This document shows positions 17,665 through 25,825 of a stretch of 64,000 nucleotides of DNA, in pieces. The notes under the pieces were generated by a model, which was not told the DNA's origin, made no database searches, and worked only from the letters and a program-made list of their open reading frames with translations. Source of the stretch: Dyella_A ginsengisoli (lineage in GTDB: Bacteria; Pseudomonadota; Gammaproteobacteria; Xanthomonadales; Rhodanobacteraceae). The position numbers were made by a program, and so were the translations under genes. Every line of letters begins with the position of its first letter. Within the stretch, counting starts at the first letter, position 1. The stretch covers positions 248,001 to 312,000 of the forward strand of contig NZ_JADIKM010000002.1 of assembly GCF_044904665.1 (NCBI RefSeq), in the 5' to 3' direction.

Positions 17665-18714
17665 ATGAGCCCGGCTCTCCACGATGCACCAGCAACCTCC
17701 CCGGCGAATGAGACAGCGGCCCCCACGCTGGCAGCCCGCCTGCCCGGTCTGCTGCTGACGGTGCTGATCGCCGCCGCCGCGTTCGCGCTGGGGCGTCGTT
17801 TCACCCTGGTCGGCGGCCCGGTGATCGGCATCGTGCTGGGCATCGTCATTGCCAACGCGCTCAGCCTGCCGACACGGCTGCGTCCCGGCATCCAGTTCGC
17901 CTCCAAGCAGGTGCTGCAGTGGTCGATCATCGCGCTGGGCTTCGGGCTGAGCCTGGACCAGGTGGCGAAGACCGGCCTGCAGTCGCTGTCGGTCACCCTG
18001 GTGACGATGAGCGTGGCCTTCGTAGCCGCCTGGGCGCTGGGGCGCTGGCTGCGCGTGCACGACGACCTGAAGATCCTGATCGGCGTGGGCACCGCGATCT
18101 GCGGCGGCTCGGCGATCGCCGCGGTGACGCCGATCCTGCGCCCCGACGAGCACGACACCGCGTTCGCGATCTCCACCATCTTCCTGTTCAACCTGGTCGC
18201 GGTGCTGCTGTTCCCGCTGCTCGGTCACCTGCTGCACCTGTCCGACCTGGGCTTCGGCATGTGGGCCGGAACGGCGATCAACGACACCTCGTCGGTCGTG
18301 GCGGCCGGCTACAGCTACAGCCGCGACGCCGGCGACTTCGCCACCATCGTCAAGCTGACCCGCGCCACATTGATCATCCCGGTGTGCATTGCGCTGGCGA
18401 TCGCCGTGGCGGTGCGCGAGAAGCGCCGCGGCGGCAGCGACTTCAAGCTGTCGCGCATCTTCCCCTGGTTCATCCTGTGGTTCCTGGTGGCCTCGGCGGT
18501 GCGTTCGGCCGGCTTCGTGCCGGTGGCGCTGCAGGCGCCGCTGCACATGGCGGCCGAGTTCCTGATCGTGGTGGCGCTGACCGCCGTGGGCCTGTCGGCC
18601 AACCTGCGCCGCATGGCCTCCACCGGCGTGCGCCCGATCCTGCTCGGGCTGGGCGTGTGGGCGGCGGTGGCGATCAGCAGCCTCGCCGTGCAGCTGGCGA
18701 TGGGACAGCTCTGA
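17665..18714 (+). CDS. YeiH/YadS-family putative sulfate exporter
   Basis: 349-residue polytopic membrane protein of the UPF0324/YeiH family. About ten hydrophobic helices carry family motifs GPVIGIVLGIVIAN, QWSIIALGFGLS, ILIGVGTAICGGSAIAA and GTAINDTSSVVAAGY. The start at 17665 is preferred because AAGGA lies eight bases upstream; the in-frame ATG at 17635 is an alternative. Annotated as putative sulfate exporter by family, but substrate evidence is thin. It is divergent from the LysR gene. A 7-bp inverted repeat (18716-18733) separates it from the next, convergent gene. Confidence 0.88.
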   Translation: MSPALHDAPATSPANETAAPTLAARLPGLLLTVLIAAAAFALGRRFTLVGGPVIGIVLGIVIANALSLPTRLRPGIQFASKQVLQWSIIALGFGLSLDQVAKTGLQSLSVTLVTMSVAFVAAWALGRWLRVHDDLKILIGVGTAICGGSAIAAVTPILRPDEHDTAFAISTIFLFNLVAVLLFPLLGHLLHLSDLGFGMWAGTAINDTSSVVAAGYSYSRDAGDFATIVKLTRATLIIPVCIALAIAVAVREKRRGGSDFKLSRIFPWFILWFLVASAVRSAGFVPVALQAPLHMAAEFLIVVALTAVGLSANLRRMASTGVRPILLGLGVWAAVAISSLAVQLAMGQL

Positions 18715-18723
18715 GCGGCCGCG

Positions 18724-19581
18724 CTAGCGGCCGTGGAATATGGCGGGGCGATCCGGTCGGCACGCACCGACCGGGCGCAGCCAGGATTCGCGGGCGACCC
18801 TTTCCGTGCACGGTCCGAGCGTGCACAGGCGGATCGGCCGGCTGCGCGCCTCGGCAGCGACGCGGTCGAGCATGACGTGCAGCATGTCGCCATCAAACGG
18901 CGTGTAGAGATAGAACACGGTGCCGCTGGACAGATCGGCCTGGCGCGCATCGCCCTGCACGAACGCCGCCCGCACCAGCCCAAGCTCCTGTGCGCACCGG
19001 CGCGCCGAGGCCACGTAGGCCTCCTGCCATTCGACGCCGATGCAGCGCGCCGGCGAACAGATCGCCGCCAGCAGCGGAACGTGGCCCATCCCCGAGCCGA
19101 GGTCGACCAGCACGTCGTGCTCGTCCAGCGCCAGCCGGGTCAGCGCGTCGAAGATGTGCCGCGCCGGCGTGGGCTGGTAGAACACCATGCCCTGGTCCAG
19201 CGGCGTGATCGGCCCCGGCGATTCGCGAATCGCCAGCACGCCGCTGATCAGGTTGTCGAGATGGTCATAGCGATCGCTGGAATCGTCCGCGTCGGGACCG
19301 GATGCAGCGGCCGCCATCCAGGCACGCAGAGCCTGCGCGCCCTCACCGCGCCGGATCGCCTGGCGGATCTGCGCGGACAACGCGTCGTCCACCGCCTGCA
19401 ATTCGGCGGCGAGCGCCTCGATGCGCTGGCGCAGCACCGCGTCGTCACCGGCCGCGGAGACGCCAAGCGCAAGGCAAGTGTCGAGCCAGTCCAGCGCATC
19501 GCTGCGCTCGCGCAGCCGTCCGGGCTCGCGCAGGGATGCATCGCGTTCCAGTACATCGAGCCGGGTGGACGGAGCGGTCAT
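18724..19581 (-). CDS. Class I SAM-dependent methyltransferase-like protein
   Basis: 285 residues. The N-terminal third (1-110) is helical, charged and unrecognised. The C-terminal part has a Rossmann-type SAM motif I (VLVDLGSGMGHVPLLAA, about 160-176), an acidic strand end (CIGVEWQEAY) and FVQGDARQADLS as motif II. The PTPARHIFDALTRL segment before motif I resembles Dot1-like and related methyltransferases. The substrate is unknown. It starts 38 bases downstream of tsaB on the same strand, so it may be co-transcribed with that tRNA-modification gene. Confidence 0.7.
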   Translation of the reverse strand: MTAPSTRLDVLERDASLREPGRLRERSDALDWLDTCLALGVSAAGDDAVLRQRIEALAAELQAVDDALSAQIRQAIRRGEGAQALRAWMAAAASGPDADDSSDRYDHLDNLISGVLAIRESPGPITPLDQGMVFYQPTPARHIFDALTRLALDEHDVLVDLGSGMGHVPLLAAICSPARCIGVEWQEAYVASARRCAQELGLVRAAFVQGDARQADLSSGTVFYLYTPFDGDMLHVMLDRVAAEARSRPIRLCTLGPCTERVARESWLRPVGACRPDRPAIFHGR

Positions 19582-19619
19582 CGTGGCTCAGCGCAGCCGC
19601 CAGCCCGCGAGGAAGCGGC

Positions 19620-20318
19620 TCATCGGCGCCCCTGCTCCGCCAGCGTCAACGCCACCTTGTCGCGCAGGTAAACCGGCAGCGCCAGTTCGGGCGCCTGCGC
19701 CCGGCCGGCGAGACACTCGCGCACCGCGAGGCTCGCCACATGCACGGCCTGCGGAAAGCGATCGCCGTGCGCCGATCGCACGACGCGTCCGGCCAGCCGT
19801 TCACCCAGCACCTCGGCGTAGGTCGCCCAGCCGCTGCCGACCACATGCCAGGCATCGCTCGGAGGCAGCAGTAGCGACTCGGCGGTGGCGACCCGCTCGT
19901 CGTCCAGCGCGATCAGGCCGCCGAGGCCGTCGCGTCGGTAGCAGGCCACGTAGAGCTCGCCCATGCGGGCGTCGATCACGGCGAGGATGGCCGCGTCGCT
20001 GTCGTCGTCGGGCGCCTCCAGCGCCAGCGCGGCAAGCGAGGAGATGGTCACCACGGGCACGTCCAGCGCCAGCGCCATGCCCTGCGCCAGCGACACGCCC
20101 AGTCGCACGCCGGTGAAGGCACCGGGGCCGCGGCCCACCGCGATCGCGTCCAGTGCGTGGCGGCCGATGCCGGCCTCGGCCAGCAGCGCATCGGCCATCG
20201 GCAGCACCAGCTCGGCGTGGCGGCGCGGCGCCAGTTCGCTGCGCGCGATCACCTCATCGCCATGCACGAGGGCAACGGAGCACGATTCGGTGGCGGTTTC
20301 GATCGCAAGCAGGTTCAT
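19620..20318 (-). CDS. tsaB: tRNA threonylcarbamoyladenosine biosynthesis protein TsaB
   Basis: 232-residue ASKHA-fold protein that partners TsaD in making t6A37 in ANN-decoding tRNAs. Motifs seen: LAIETATESCSVALV at the N-terminus, RRHAELVLPMADALL, and AVGRGPGAFTGVRLGVSLAQGMA. Length matches the family. Start ATG at 20318. Confidence 0.95.
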   Translation of the reverse strand: MNLLAIETATESCSVALVHGDEVIARSELAPRRHAELVLPMADALLAEAGIGRHALDAIAVGRGPGAFTGVRLGVSLAQGMALALDVPVVTISSLAALALEAPDDDSDAAILAVIDARMGELYVACYRRDGLGGLIALDDERVATAESLLLPPSDAWHVVGSGWATYAEVLGERLAGRVVRSAHGDRFPQAVHVASLAVRECLAGRAQAPELALPVYLRDKVALTLAEQGRR

Positions 20319-20453
20319 GCGCGCATTCTCGCATCGGCGGAACGGGCATGACAGCGCGGCCGGATGGCTGCGCCCGGGCGGGTCGCCGCGGGCGCGATGA
20401 CGATATCGGGCCGGACGCAGGCGCGCCGGCCCGATCCTGCAAGAGCGCGGGCG

Positions 20454-21875
20454 TCAGCCCTGCATGTCTTCCAGCTCGATGCCCTTGGTCTCGCGCACGG
20501 CCGACAGCACGAAGAACAGCGAGATCAGCGCGAACGCCGCGTACAGGCCATAGGCGAAGGTCAGGCCGATCTGCGCCAGCGCCGGGAAGGTGGAGCTGAT
20601 CACGAAGTTGGCCAGCCACTGCGCCGAGGCCGCCACCGCCAGCGCGATCGCGCGGATGCGGTTGGGGAACATCTCGCCCAGCAGCACCCACACCATCGGG
20701 CCCCAGCTCAGGCCGAAGAACACCACGTAGGCGTTGGCGGCCACCAGCGCCACCGGCCCCACCGAATGCGGCAGCACCAGGTCGGCACCCGTGCCGGTGG
20801 CCTGCGAGAAGCACCACGCCATCACGCCGAGGGTCAGCGCCATGCCGGCCGAGCCGACCACCAGCAATGGCTTGCGGCCGATCTTGTCGACCAGCGCGAT
20901 CGCCACCAGGGTCACCAACACGTTCACCACCGAGGTGGCCACGGTGATGGTGAACGAGTCGGCCTCGCTGAAGCCCACCGAATGCCACAGCGTGGACGAG
21001 TAGTAGAAGATCACGTTGATGCCCACGAACTGCTGGAACACCGACAGCAGGATGCCGACCCACACCACCGGCAGCAGGCCGGCGGTCGGACCACGCAGGT
21101 CGCGCAGGCGCGGGCGGTATTCCATCTTCAGGCTGTGCGCGATGTCATCCACCTTCTTGTCCAGCGCGCTATCGCTGCTCATGCCGAGCACCTGGCGCAG
21201 CACGTTCTTGGCCTCGGCGAGCTTGCCCTTGGCCACCAGGTGACGCGGCGACTCGGGCACGCCGAGCACCAGGCCGCCGTAGATCAGCGCCGGAATCACC
21301 GCGATCAGGAACATCCAGCGCCAGGCCGCCAGCCCGAACGCCAGCGTGTTGGCCGCGCCGCCGGCCGTGCCGGCCAGCCACGCGTCGCTGAGCAGCGCCA
21401 CGAAGATGCCCAGCACGATCGCCAGCTGCTGCATCGAGCCGAGTCGCCCGCGCACGCGCGCCGGCGAGACTTCGGCGATGTAGGTGGGCGCAATCACCGA
21501 GGCCACGCCCACGCCGATGCCGCCGACGACGCGCCACAGGATCAGATCCCACACGCCGAAGGCGAGGCCCGAGCCGAGTGCGCTGACCGCCAGCAGCAGT
21601 GCCGCCACCTGCATGGTGCGCACGCGGCCGAAGCGGTCGGCCAGCGAACCGGCGTACCAGGCGCCGGCAGCCGAGCCGAGCAGCGCGCAGGACACCGTGA
21701 TGCCGATCTCACCTGCGTTCAGCCCGAACGCGCCGCGGATCGCGTCCACCGCGCCGTTGATCACCGCCGTGTCGAAGCCGAACAGGAAGCCACCCAGCGC
21801 GGCGGCCGCCGCGATCACCACCACGCGCAGCGTGGCGTGCTGTTCGGCGTCCGCCGTAGTTGCAATCGTTGCCAT
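20454..21875 (-). CDS. Sugar porter family MFS transporter
   Basis: 473-residue, 12-helix major facilitator of the sugar porter family (XylE/AraE/GalP-like, proton symport). Hallmarks: GFLFGFDTAVINGAV in helix 1, ADRFGR between helices 2 and 3, VPESPRHL after helix 6, QQFVGINVIFYYS in helix 7, VDKIGRK between helices 8 and 9, and the WGPMVWVLLGEMFPNRIR segment before helix 11. Start at 21875 (MATIATT) is used; the open frame upstream is spurious. It stands alone with no sugar-catabolic gene nearby, so the sugar is not determined. Confidence 0.93.
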   Translation of the reverse strand: MATIATTADAEQHATLRVVVIAAAAALGGFLFGFDTAVINGAVDAIRGAFGLNAGEIGITVSCALLGSAAGAWYAGSLADRFGRVRTMQVAALLLAVSALGSGLAFGVWDLILWRVVGGIGVGVASVIAPTYIAEVSPARVRGRLGSMQQLAIVLGIFVALLSDAWLAGTAGGAANTLAFGLAAWRWMFLIAVIPALIYGGLVLGVPESPRHLVAKGKLAEAKNVLRQVLGMSSDSALDKKVDDIAHSLKMEYRPRLRDLRGPTAGLLPVVWVGILLSVFQQFVGINVIFYYSSTLWHSVGFSEADSFTITVATSVVNVLVTLVAIALVDKIGRKPLLVVGSAGMALTLGVMAWCFSQATGTGADLVLPHSVGPVALVAANAYVVFFGLSWGPMVWVLLGEMFPNRIRAIALAVAASAQWLANFVISSTFPALAQIGLTFAYGLYAAFALISLFFVLSAVRETKGIELEDMQG

Positions 21876-22005
21876 CGTGTGTCCCCACCCCTGGATGTTG
21901 AAGTCCGGCCGATTCTGCGACGCCGCCGGCGCCGGCTCGACCTGAATACGTATGTACCTTGCACTGCACCAAGCCGCATCGCGACCGGGTGCACCCCGCC
22001 GCAGC

Positions 22006-22377
22006 TTACCCGGGCGGCTGCCACAACTCGACGCGCCGGCCCTCCGGATCGCGAATCCAGCCGAAGCGGCCGAACTCGCCGTCCTCACGCTGCTCGTCCA
22101 CCCACACGCCGGCAGCGCGCAACTGGTCGAGCAGTGCATCGAGATCATCGACGCGGAAGTTGAGCATGAACGGTTGTGCCTCGTCGCCGAAGTACCCGGT
22201 GTCCTGCGCGAACGGCGTCCACAGCGTGAATCCGGGCCGCGATGCGTCCTCGTCGAAGCGCACGCCGCCGTAGGCAGGATCCACCGCCAGCCCCAGGTGC
22301 GTGGCATACCACTGCGCCAGCGCCTGCGGGTCACGCGAGCGGAAGAAGATGCCGCCCAGTCCGATTGCCTTGGCCAT
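22006..22377 (-). CDS. VOC superfamily (glyoxalase/bleomycin-resistance-like) protein
   Basis: 123-residue vicinal-oxygen-chelate fold protein with the two beta-alpha-beta-beta-beta modules: GIFFRSRDPQALAQWYATHLGL at the start, FMLNFRVDDLDALLDQL in the middle, and IRDPEGRRVELWQPP at the end with the C-terminal metal-ligand Glu. No substrate can be assigned. It ends 130 bases from the sugar porter start and begins 15 bases from the helicase 3' end on the same strand. Confidence 0.88.
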   Translation of the reverse strand: MAKAIGLGGIFFRSRDPQALAQWYATHLGLAVDPAYGGVRFDEDASRPGFTLWTPFAQDTGYFGDEAQPFMLNFRVDDLDALLDQLRAAGVWVDEQREDGEFGRFGWIRDPEGRRVELWQPPG

Positions 22378-22392
22378 GTCGATCTCCCCGTG

Positions 22393-24354
22393 TCAGTCGT
22401 GGTCTGAAGCTGGCGCCTGAAAAAATGCCTGCACGTCGGTGAGCTCACGCGTGCGCGGCATCGGCGGCAGGCTGGCCAGGAACAGCTTGCCGTAGCCCTT
22501 GCCGAGCAGGCGCGGATCGCACAGCACCAGCACGCCGCGATCGCGCACGTCGCGGATCAGCCGCCCCGCGCCCTGCTTGAGCGCGATCGCCGCGCTGGGC
22601 ACCTGCCAGCCCATGAAGGGATTGATGCCAGCCTGCTCCAGCGCCTCCAGCCGCGCCTGCAGCACCGGATCGTCCGGCGCGGCGAACGGCAGCTTGTCGA
22701 TCACCACCACGCTGAGCGCCTCGCCGGCCACGTCGACCCCTTCCCAGAAACTCGCCGCGCCGAGCAGCACGCCGTGGCCGCTGGCACGGAACTCCTCCAG
22801 CAGCCGGTGCCGCGGTGCCTCGCCCTGCACGAACAGCGGCCACGGCACGCGCGTGCGCAGCAGCTCGGCGGCGCGGCGCAATGCACGATGCGAGGTGAAC
22901 AGCAGGAACGCGCGACCGTGCGACGCCTGCAGCACCGGCAGCACGGCGTCGAGCACCTTGTCGGTGTAGTGGCGCGCGGCCGGGTCGGGCAATCCCGGCG
23001 GCAGGTAGCACAGCGCCTGCGTGGCGTAGTCGAACGGGCTTTCCAGGCTCAGCGTCTGCGGATCTTCCAGCCCCAGCTGACGCGCGAAGTGGCCGAACTC
23101 GCCGCCCACCGACAGCGTGGCCGAGGTGTGGATCCACGCTGCCTGGGTGCGCTCGCGCATCGCGCGCAGCGGCGCAGCCAGGTCCAGCGGGGTGGCGTGG
23201 ATGGCGAAGCCGCGCGGGAACAGCTCATACCAGCGCACATCGATGCCGCGCGCCTCGCCGGCCTGGCCTTCGACGATGCGCTCCAGCCGCTCGCTGATCG
23301 CCAGCGAGCGCTCGTAGACGTTGGCGAAGCCGCGCGAGCGCTCGGCCTGCGAGGCCAGCTGGTCGGACAGCGTGGCGACCAGCTCGGTCACCTCGTGCAG
23401 GCCATCACGCACGGCGGCGCGGCTGTCCAGCTCGGCGAACGGGCCGCGCGCCGGCAGCGACTCCATTGCCGCGCGCAGTTTCTTCAACGCGTCCTGCAGC
23501 GCTTCCACCGGCTCCAGCAGCAGGCCGATCGCGCCGGTGATGCCAGCGCATTCGGCCAGCGTGTCCTGGCCGAGTTCGGCAAGCTGGCGCGCGCTCACGC
23601 TCTGCGAGAAGAACTGCCCGGCCAGCTCCGGCACCTGGTGCGCCTCGTCGAGGATGAACGCCTGCGCGCCGGGCAGGATCTCGCCGAAGCCTTCCTGCTT
23701 GAGCGCGAGGTCGGCGAACAGCAGATGGTGGTTCACCACCACCACGTCCGCCTCCTGCGCCTCGCGCCGCGCCTTCACCACGTGGCAGTCGTCGTAGAAC
23801 GGACACTCCACGCCCAGGCAGTTCTCCGGTGTGGAGGTGACCCGTGGCCACAGCGGCGACTCCTCCGGCACCTCGGCCAGCTCCATGCGGTCGCCGTGAC
23901 GCGTGCGCGCCGACCAGGTGCGGATGGCGGCGAGCTGGTTCGCCTGCACCGCATCCAGGCTGCCGCCGTCGCGCACGGTCTGGTCGAGCCGGTACAGGCA
24001 CAGGTAGTTGGCGCGCCCTTTCAGCAGCGCGGTCTTCAGCCGGCTGCCGAGCACCGAGCGCACGCGCGGCAGATCGCGGAAGAACAGCTGGTCCTGCAGC
24101 GCCTTGGTGCCGGTGGAGACGATCACCCGCGCACCGGACAACAGCGCCGGCACCAGGTAGGCGAAGGTCTTGCCGGTGCCGGTGCCGGCCTCGGCGATCA
24201 GCGTCTCGCGCTCGGCGATGGCGTGCGCCACCGCGCGCGCCATGTCCTGCTGCGCGGCGCGCGGGGCGAAGTTGGGCAGCTCGCGGGCAAACGGGCCGTC
24301 GGCGCCGAGCAGCGCACCGATGTCATCGGTCGCGGCGTCATCGAGATCGATCAT
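22393..24354 (-). CDS. yoaA: ATP-dependent DNA helicase, YoaA/DinG (XPD-like) family
   Basis: 653-residue superfamily 2 Fe-S helicase. Walker A is AGTGTGKT (56-63). The four iron-sulfur cysteines are placed as in YoaA/XPD (Cys119, Cys179, Cys184, Cys190), and DEAH is at 236-239. The C-terminal motor has FTSHRALRRAAELL, ASFWEGVDV and the arginine-finger motif QGAGRLIRD. YoaA works with the polymerase III chi subunit in replication repair in E. coli. Start 24354 (MIDLDD) is chosen over an Arg-rich in-frame extension. The symbol is by similarity; DinG is the alternative. Confidence 0.9.
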   Translation of the reverse strand: MIDLDDAATDDIGALLGADGPFARELPNFAPRAAQQDMARAVAHAIAERETLIAEAGTGTGKTFAYLVPALLSGARVIVSTGTKALQDQLFFRDLPRVRSVLGSRLKTALLKGRANYLCLYRLDQTVRDGGSLDAVQANQLAAIRTWSARTRHGDRMELAEVPEESPLWPRVTSTPENCLGVECPFYDDCHVVKARREAQEADVVVVNHHLLFADLALKQEGFGEILPGAQAFILDEAHQVPELAGQFFSQSVSARQLAELGQDTLAECAGITGAIGLLLEPVEALQDALKKLRAAMESLPARGPFAELDSRAAVRDGLHEVTELVATLSDQLASQAERSRGFANVYERSLAISERLERIVEGQAGEARGIDVRWYELFPRGFAIHATPLDLAAPLRAMRERTQAAWIHTSATLSVGGEFGHFARQLGLEDPQTLSLESPFDYATQALCYLPPGLPDPAARHYTDKVLDAVLPVLQASHGRAFLLFTSHRALRRAAELLRTRVPWPLFVQGEAPRHRLLEEFRASGHGVLLGAASFWEGVDVAGEALSVVVIDKLPFAAPDDPVLQARLEALEQAGINPFMGWQVPSAAIALKQGAGRLIRDVRDRGVLVLCDPRLLGKGYGKLFLASLPPMPRTRELTDVQAFFQAPASDHD

Positions 24355-24476
24355 CCACCAAGTATGGCGGAGGGCTGCGGAGGCGGCGAGCGCACGGCGA
24401 CTGCCTGCGGCGTCGCTTGCGCGCCGCTGGCTTGTCGGTACGCTGCGCCTTGGTACCGCCACTGCAGGGACCGCCG

Positions 24477-24713
24477 ATGTTGGAAGCCGCGTGGGACGGA
24501 CTGCTGCATCTGGGCCGATGGCTGCTCGGCGATCTGCTGTGGGAGCGCGTGCTGTTTCACCTCGGCCGCGTCACGCTGCGGCTGCTGACGCTCGGTCACT
24601 GGCCTGGCTACCGCCGGGCCGAACGGCGCAGCGACTGGATCAGCGCAGCCGGCCTGCTGCCGCTGCTCGCGCTGTGGCTGGTGCTGGCGGCATGGAACAA
24701 CCTACATGGCTGA
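24477..24713 (+). CDS. Small hypothetical membrane protein
   Basis: 78 residues beginning MLEAAWDGLLHLGRWLLGD. It is rich in Trp and Leu, with an amphipathic first half and a clear C-terminal transmembrane helix (about 54-73, ISAAGLLPLLALWLVLAAW). No family recognised. It overlaps the DUF4166 start by eight bases, so translational coupling is likely. The position, 122 bases from the divergent helicase start, fits a real gene with its own promoter. Confidence 0.6.
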   Translation: MLEAAWDGLLHLGRWLLGDLLWERVLFHLGRVTLRLLTLGHWPGYRRAERRSDWISAAGLLPLLALWLVLAAWNNLHG

Positions 24714-25296
24714 GCCGATCGCGCCGGAATCAGCCACAGACGACACCGCGGTCAGCCGCTGGTTCGGGTCGGCGTTCGGGCAACTGCATCCGCAGCTGCA
24801 GACCCTGCACCGCCGCGGCGGCACGCTGCATGGACCGCTGACGATCCGCTTCGGCCGCGGCCTGGTCGGCGTTTTCGGCCGGCGTCTCGCGCGCAAGCTG
24901 GGCATTCCGACCGACGGCACCGTACATCGACTGCAGGTGGGCATCCACCATCTCGATGGCCGCCTGCACTGGGATCGCCGCTTCGACGACGGCGCACGCT
25001 TCGCCTCCACGTTCCGCCCCTACGGCCGCTGGCCGGACGGCGGCTGGATCGAGGAAACCGGTGCGATCACCCTGCGCCTGCAGGTGGACGTGGTCGACGG
25101 CGGCTGGCAGTGGCGCTGCATCGGTGCGCGCCTCGGACGCTGGCCGCTGCCGCTGTGGCTGCTGCCAAGGACGCATGCAGGCAAGCGGATCGAGGCGGGC
25201 GACTATCGGTTCGACGTGAGCATCGCCCTGCCGCTGCTGGGTGAGGTGCTCGGCTACGGCGGCCTGCTGCAGCTGGCGGACGATGGCGATCAGTAG
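24706..25296 (+). CDS. DUF4166 domain-containing protein
   Basis: 196 residues matching the DUF4166 pattern: FGQLHPQLQTLHRRGG near the N-terminus, GLVGVFGRRLARKLGIPTDG, RFDDGARFASTFR, GRWPLPLWLLPRT and GEVLGYGGLLQL at the end. The family has no established biochemical function; members sometimes accompany epimerase or saccharopine-dehydrogenase-like genes. It is coupled to the small membrane protein upstream and converges on a TPR lipoprotein with a seven-base overlap of 3' ends. Confidence 0.8.
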   Translation: MAEPIAPESATDDTAVSRWFGSAFGQLHPQLQTLHRRGGTLHGPLTIRFGRGLVGVFGRRLARKLGIPTDGTVHRLQVGIHHLDGRLHWDRRFDDGARFASTFRPYGRWPDGGWIEETGAITLRLQVDVVDGGWQWRCIGARLGRWPLPLWLLPRTHAGKRIEAGDYRFDVSIALPLLGEVLGYGGLLQLADDGDQ

Positions 25297-25820
25297 CGGT
25301 TGACGCCGGCCTTGTGGCAAGTCTGCACCCACTTGCGCGCGCTGGCGGCGCCGGCGCCGTCGTCGGCCTGCAGGCGCATTTCCACCACGGTCTGCCAGTT
25401 GCGCGCGCACAGCGGGCCCAGCTTCGGACCGAGCGACCACGATTGGTGCGCCAGCTTTTCGGCCATCGGGAAATCGCGCATGCGCACGGCGATCTCGGCA
25501 CGATCCTGCAACAGGTCGGGCGACTCGGGGCTGAGCTTGAGCGCCTGGTCGAGCTTGGCGGCTGCGTCGGGGTAGCGGCCGGCGCGCTCGTCCGCCCGAG
25601 CGCCTTCCTGCAACGTCGTGACCGCCGGATCGCGCAGCGGGGTCACGTCGATGATGGATTTTTCGCGCTCGCCGGCGGCGCGGATCGACGCGACCAGATC
25701 GTAGTTCGGCCGCGGCGTGCGGGCTGGGGCGGGAGGCGGCGGCGCGGCGAACAGCGCGCAGCCGCCCAGCACGATGGCGGACGCGGGAATCAGGAAACGC
25801 AGGGAACGACGCAAGGACAT
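25290..25820 (-). CDS. TPR-like lipoprotein, function unknown
   Basis: 176 residues. A lipobox LGGC puts the lipidated cysteine at residue 21, followed by a Pro/Ala-rich linker (about 25-40). Two to three TPR-like helical repeats follow (about 68-150; GRYPDAAAKLDQALKLSPESPDLL, then DFPMAEKLAHQSWSLGP). Probably anchored in the envelope as a protein-interaction platform. It begins five bases after the PBP1b stop on the same strand, so it is likely co-transcribed with mrcB and may assist it; that partnership is inference. Confidence 0.75.
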   Translation of the reverse strand: MSLRRSLRFLIPASAIVLGGCALFAAPPPPAPARTPRPNYDLVASIRAAGEREKSIIDVTPLRDPAVTTLQEGARADERAGRYPDAAAKLDQALKLSPESPDLLQDRAEIAVRMRDFPMAEKLAHQSWSLGPKLGPLCARNWQTVVEMRLQADDGAGAASARKWVQTCHKAGVNRY

Positions 25821-25825
25821 GGGGT

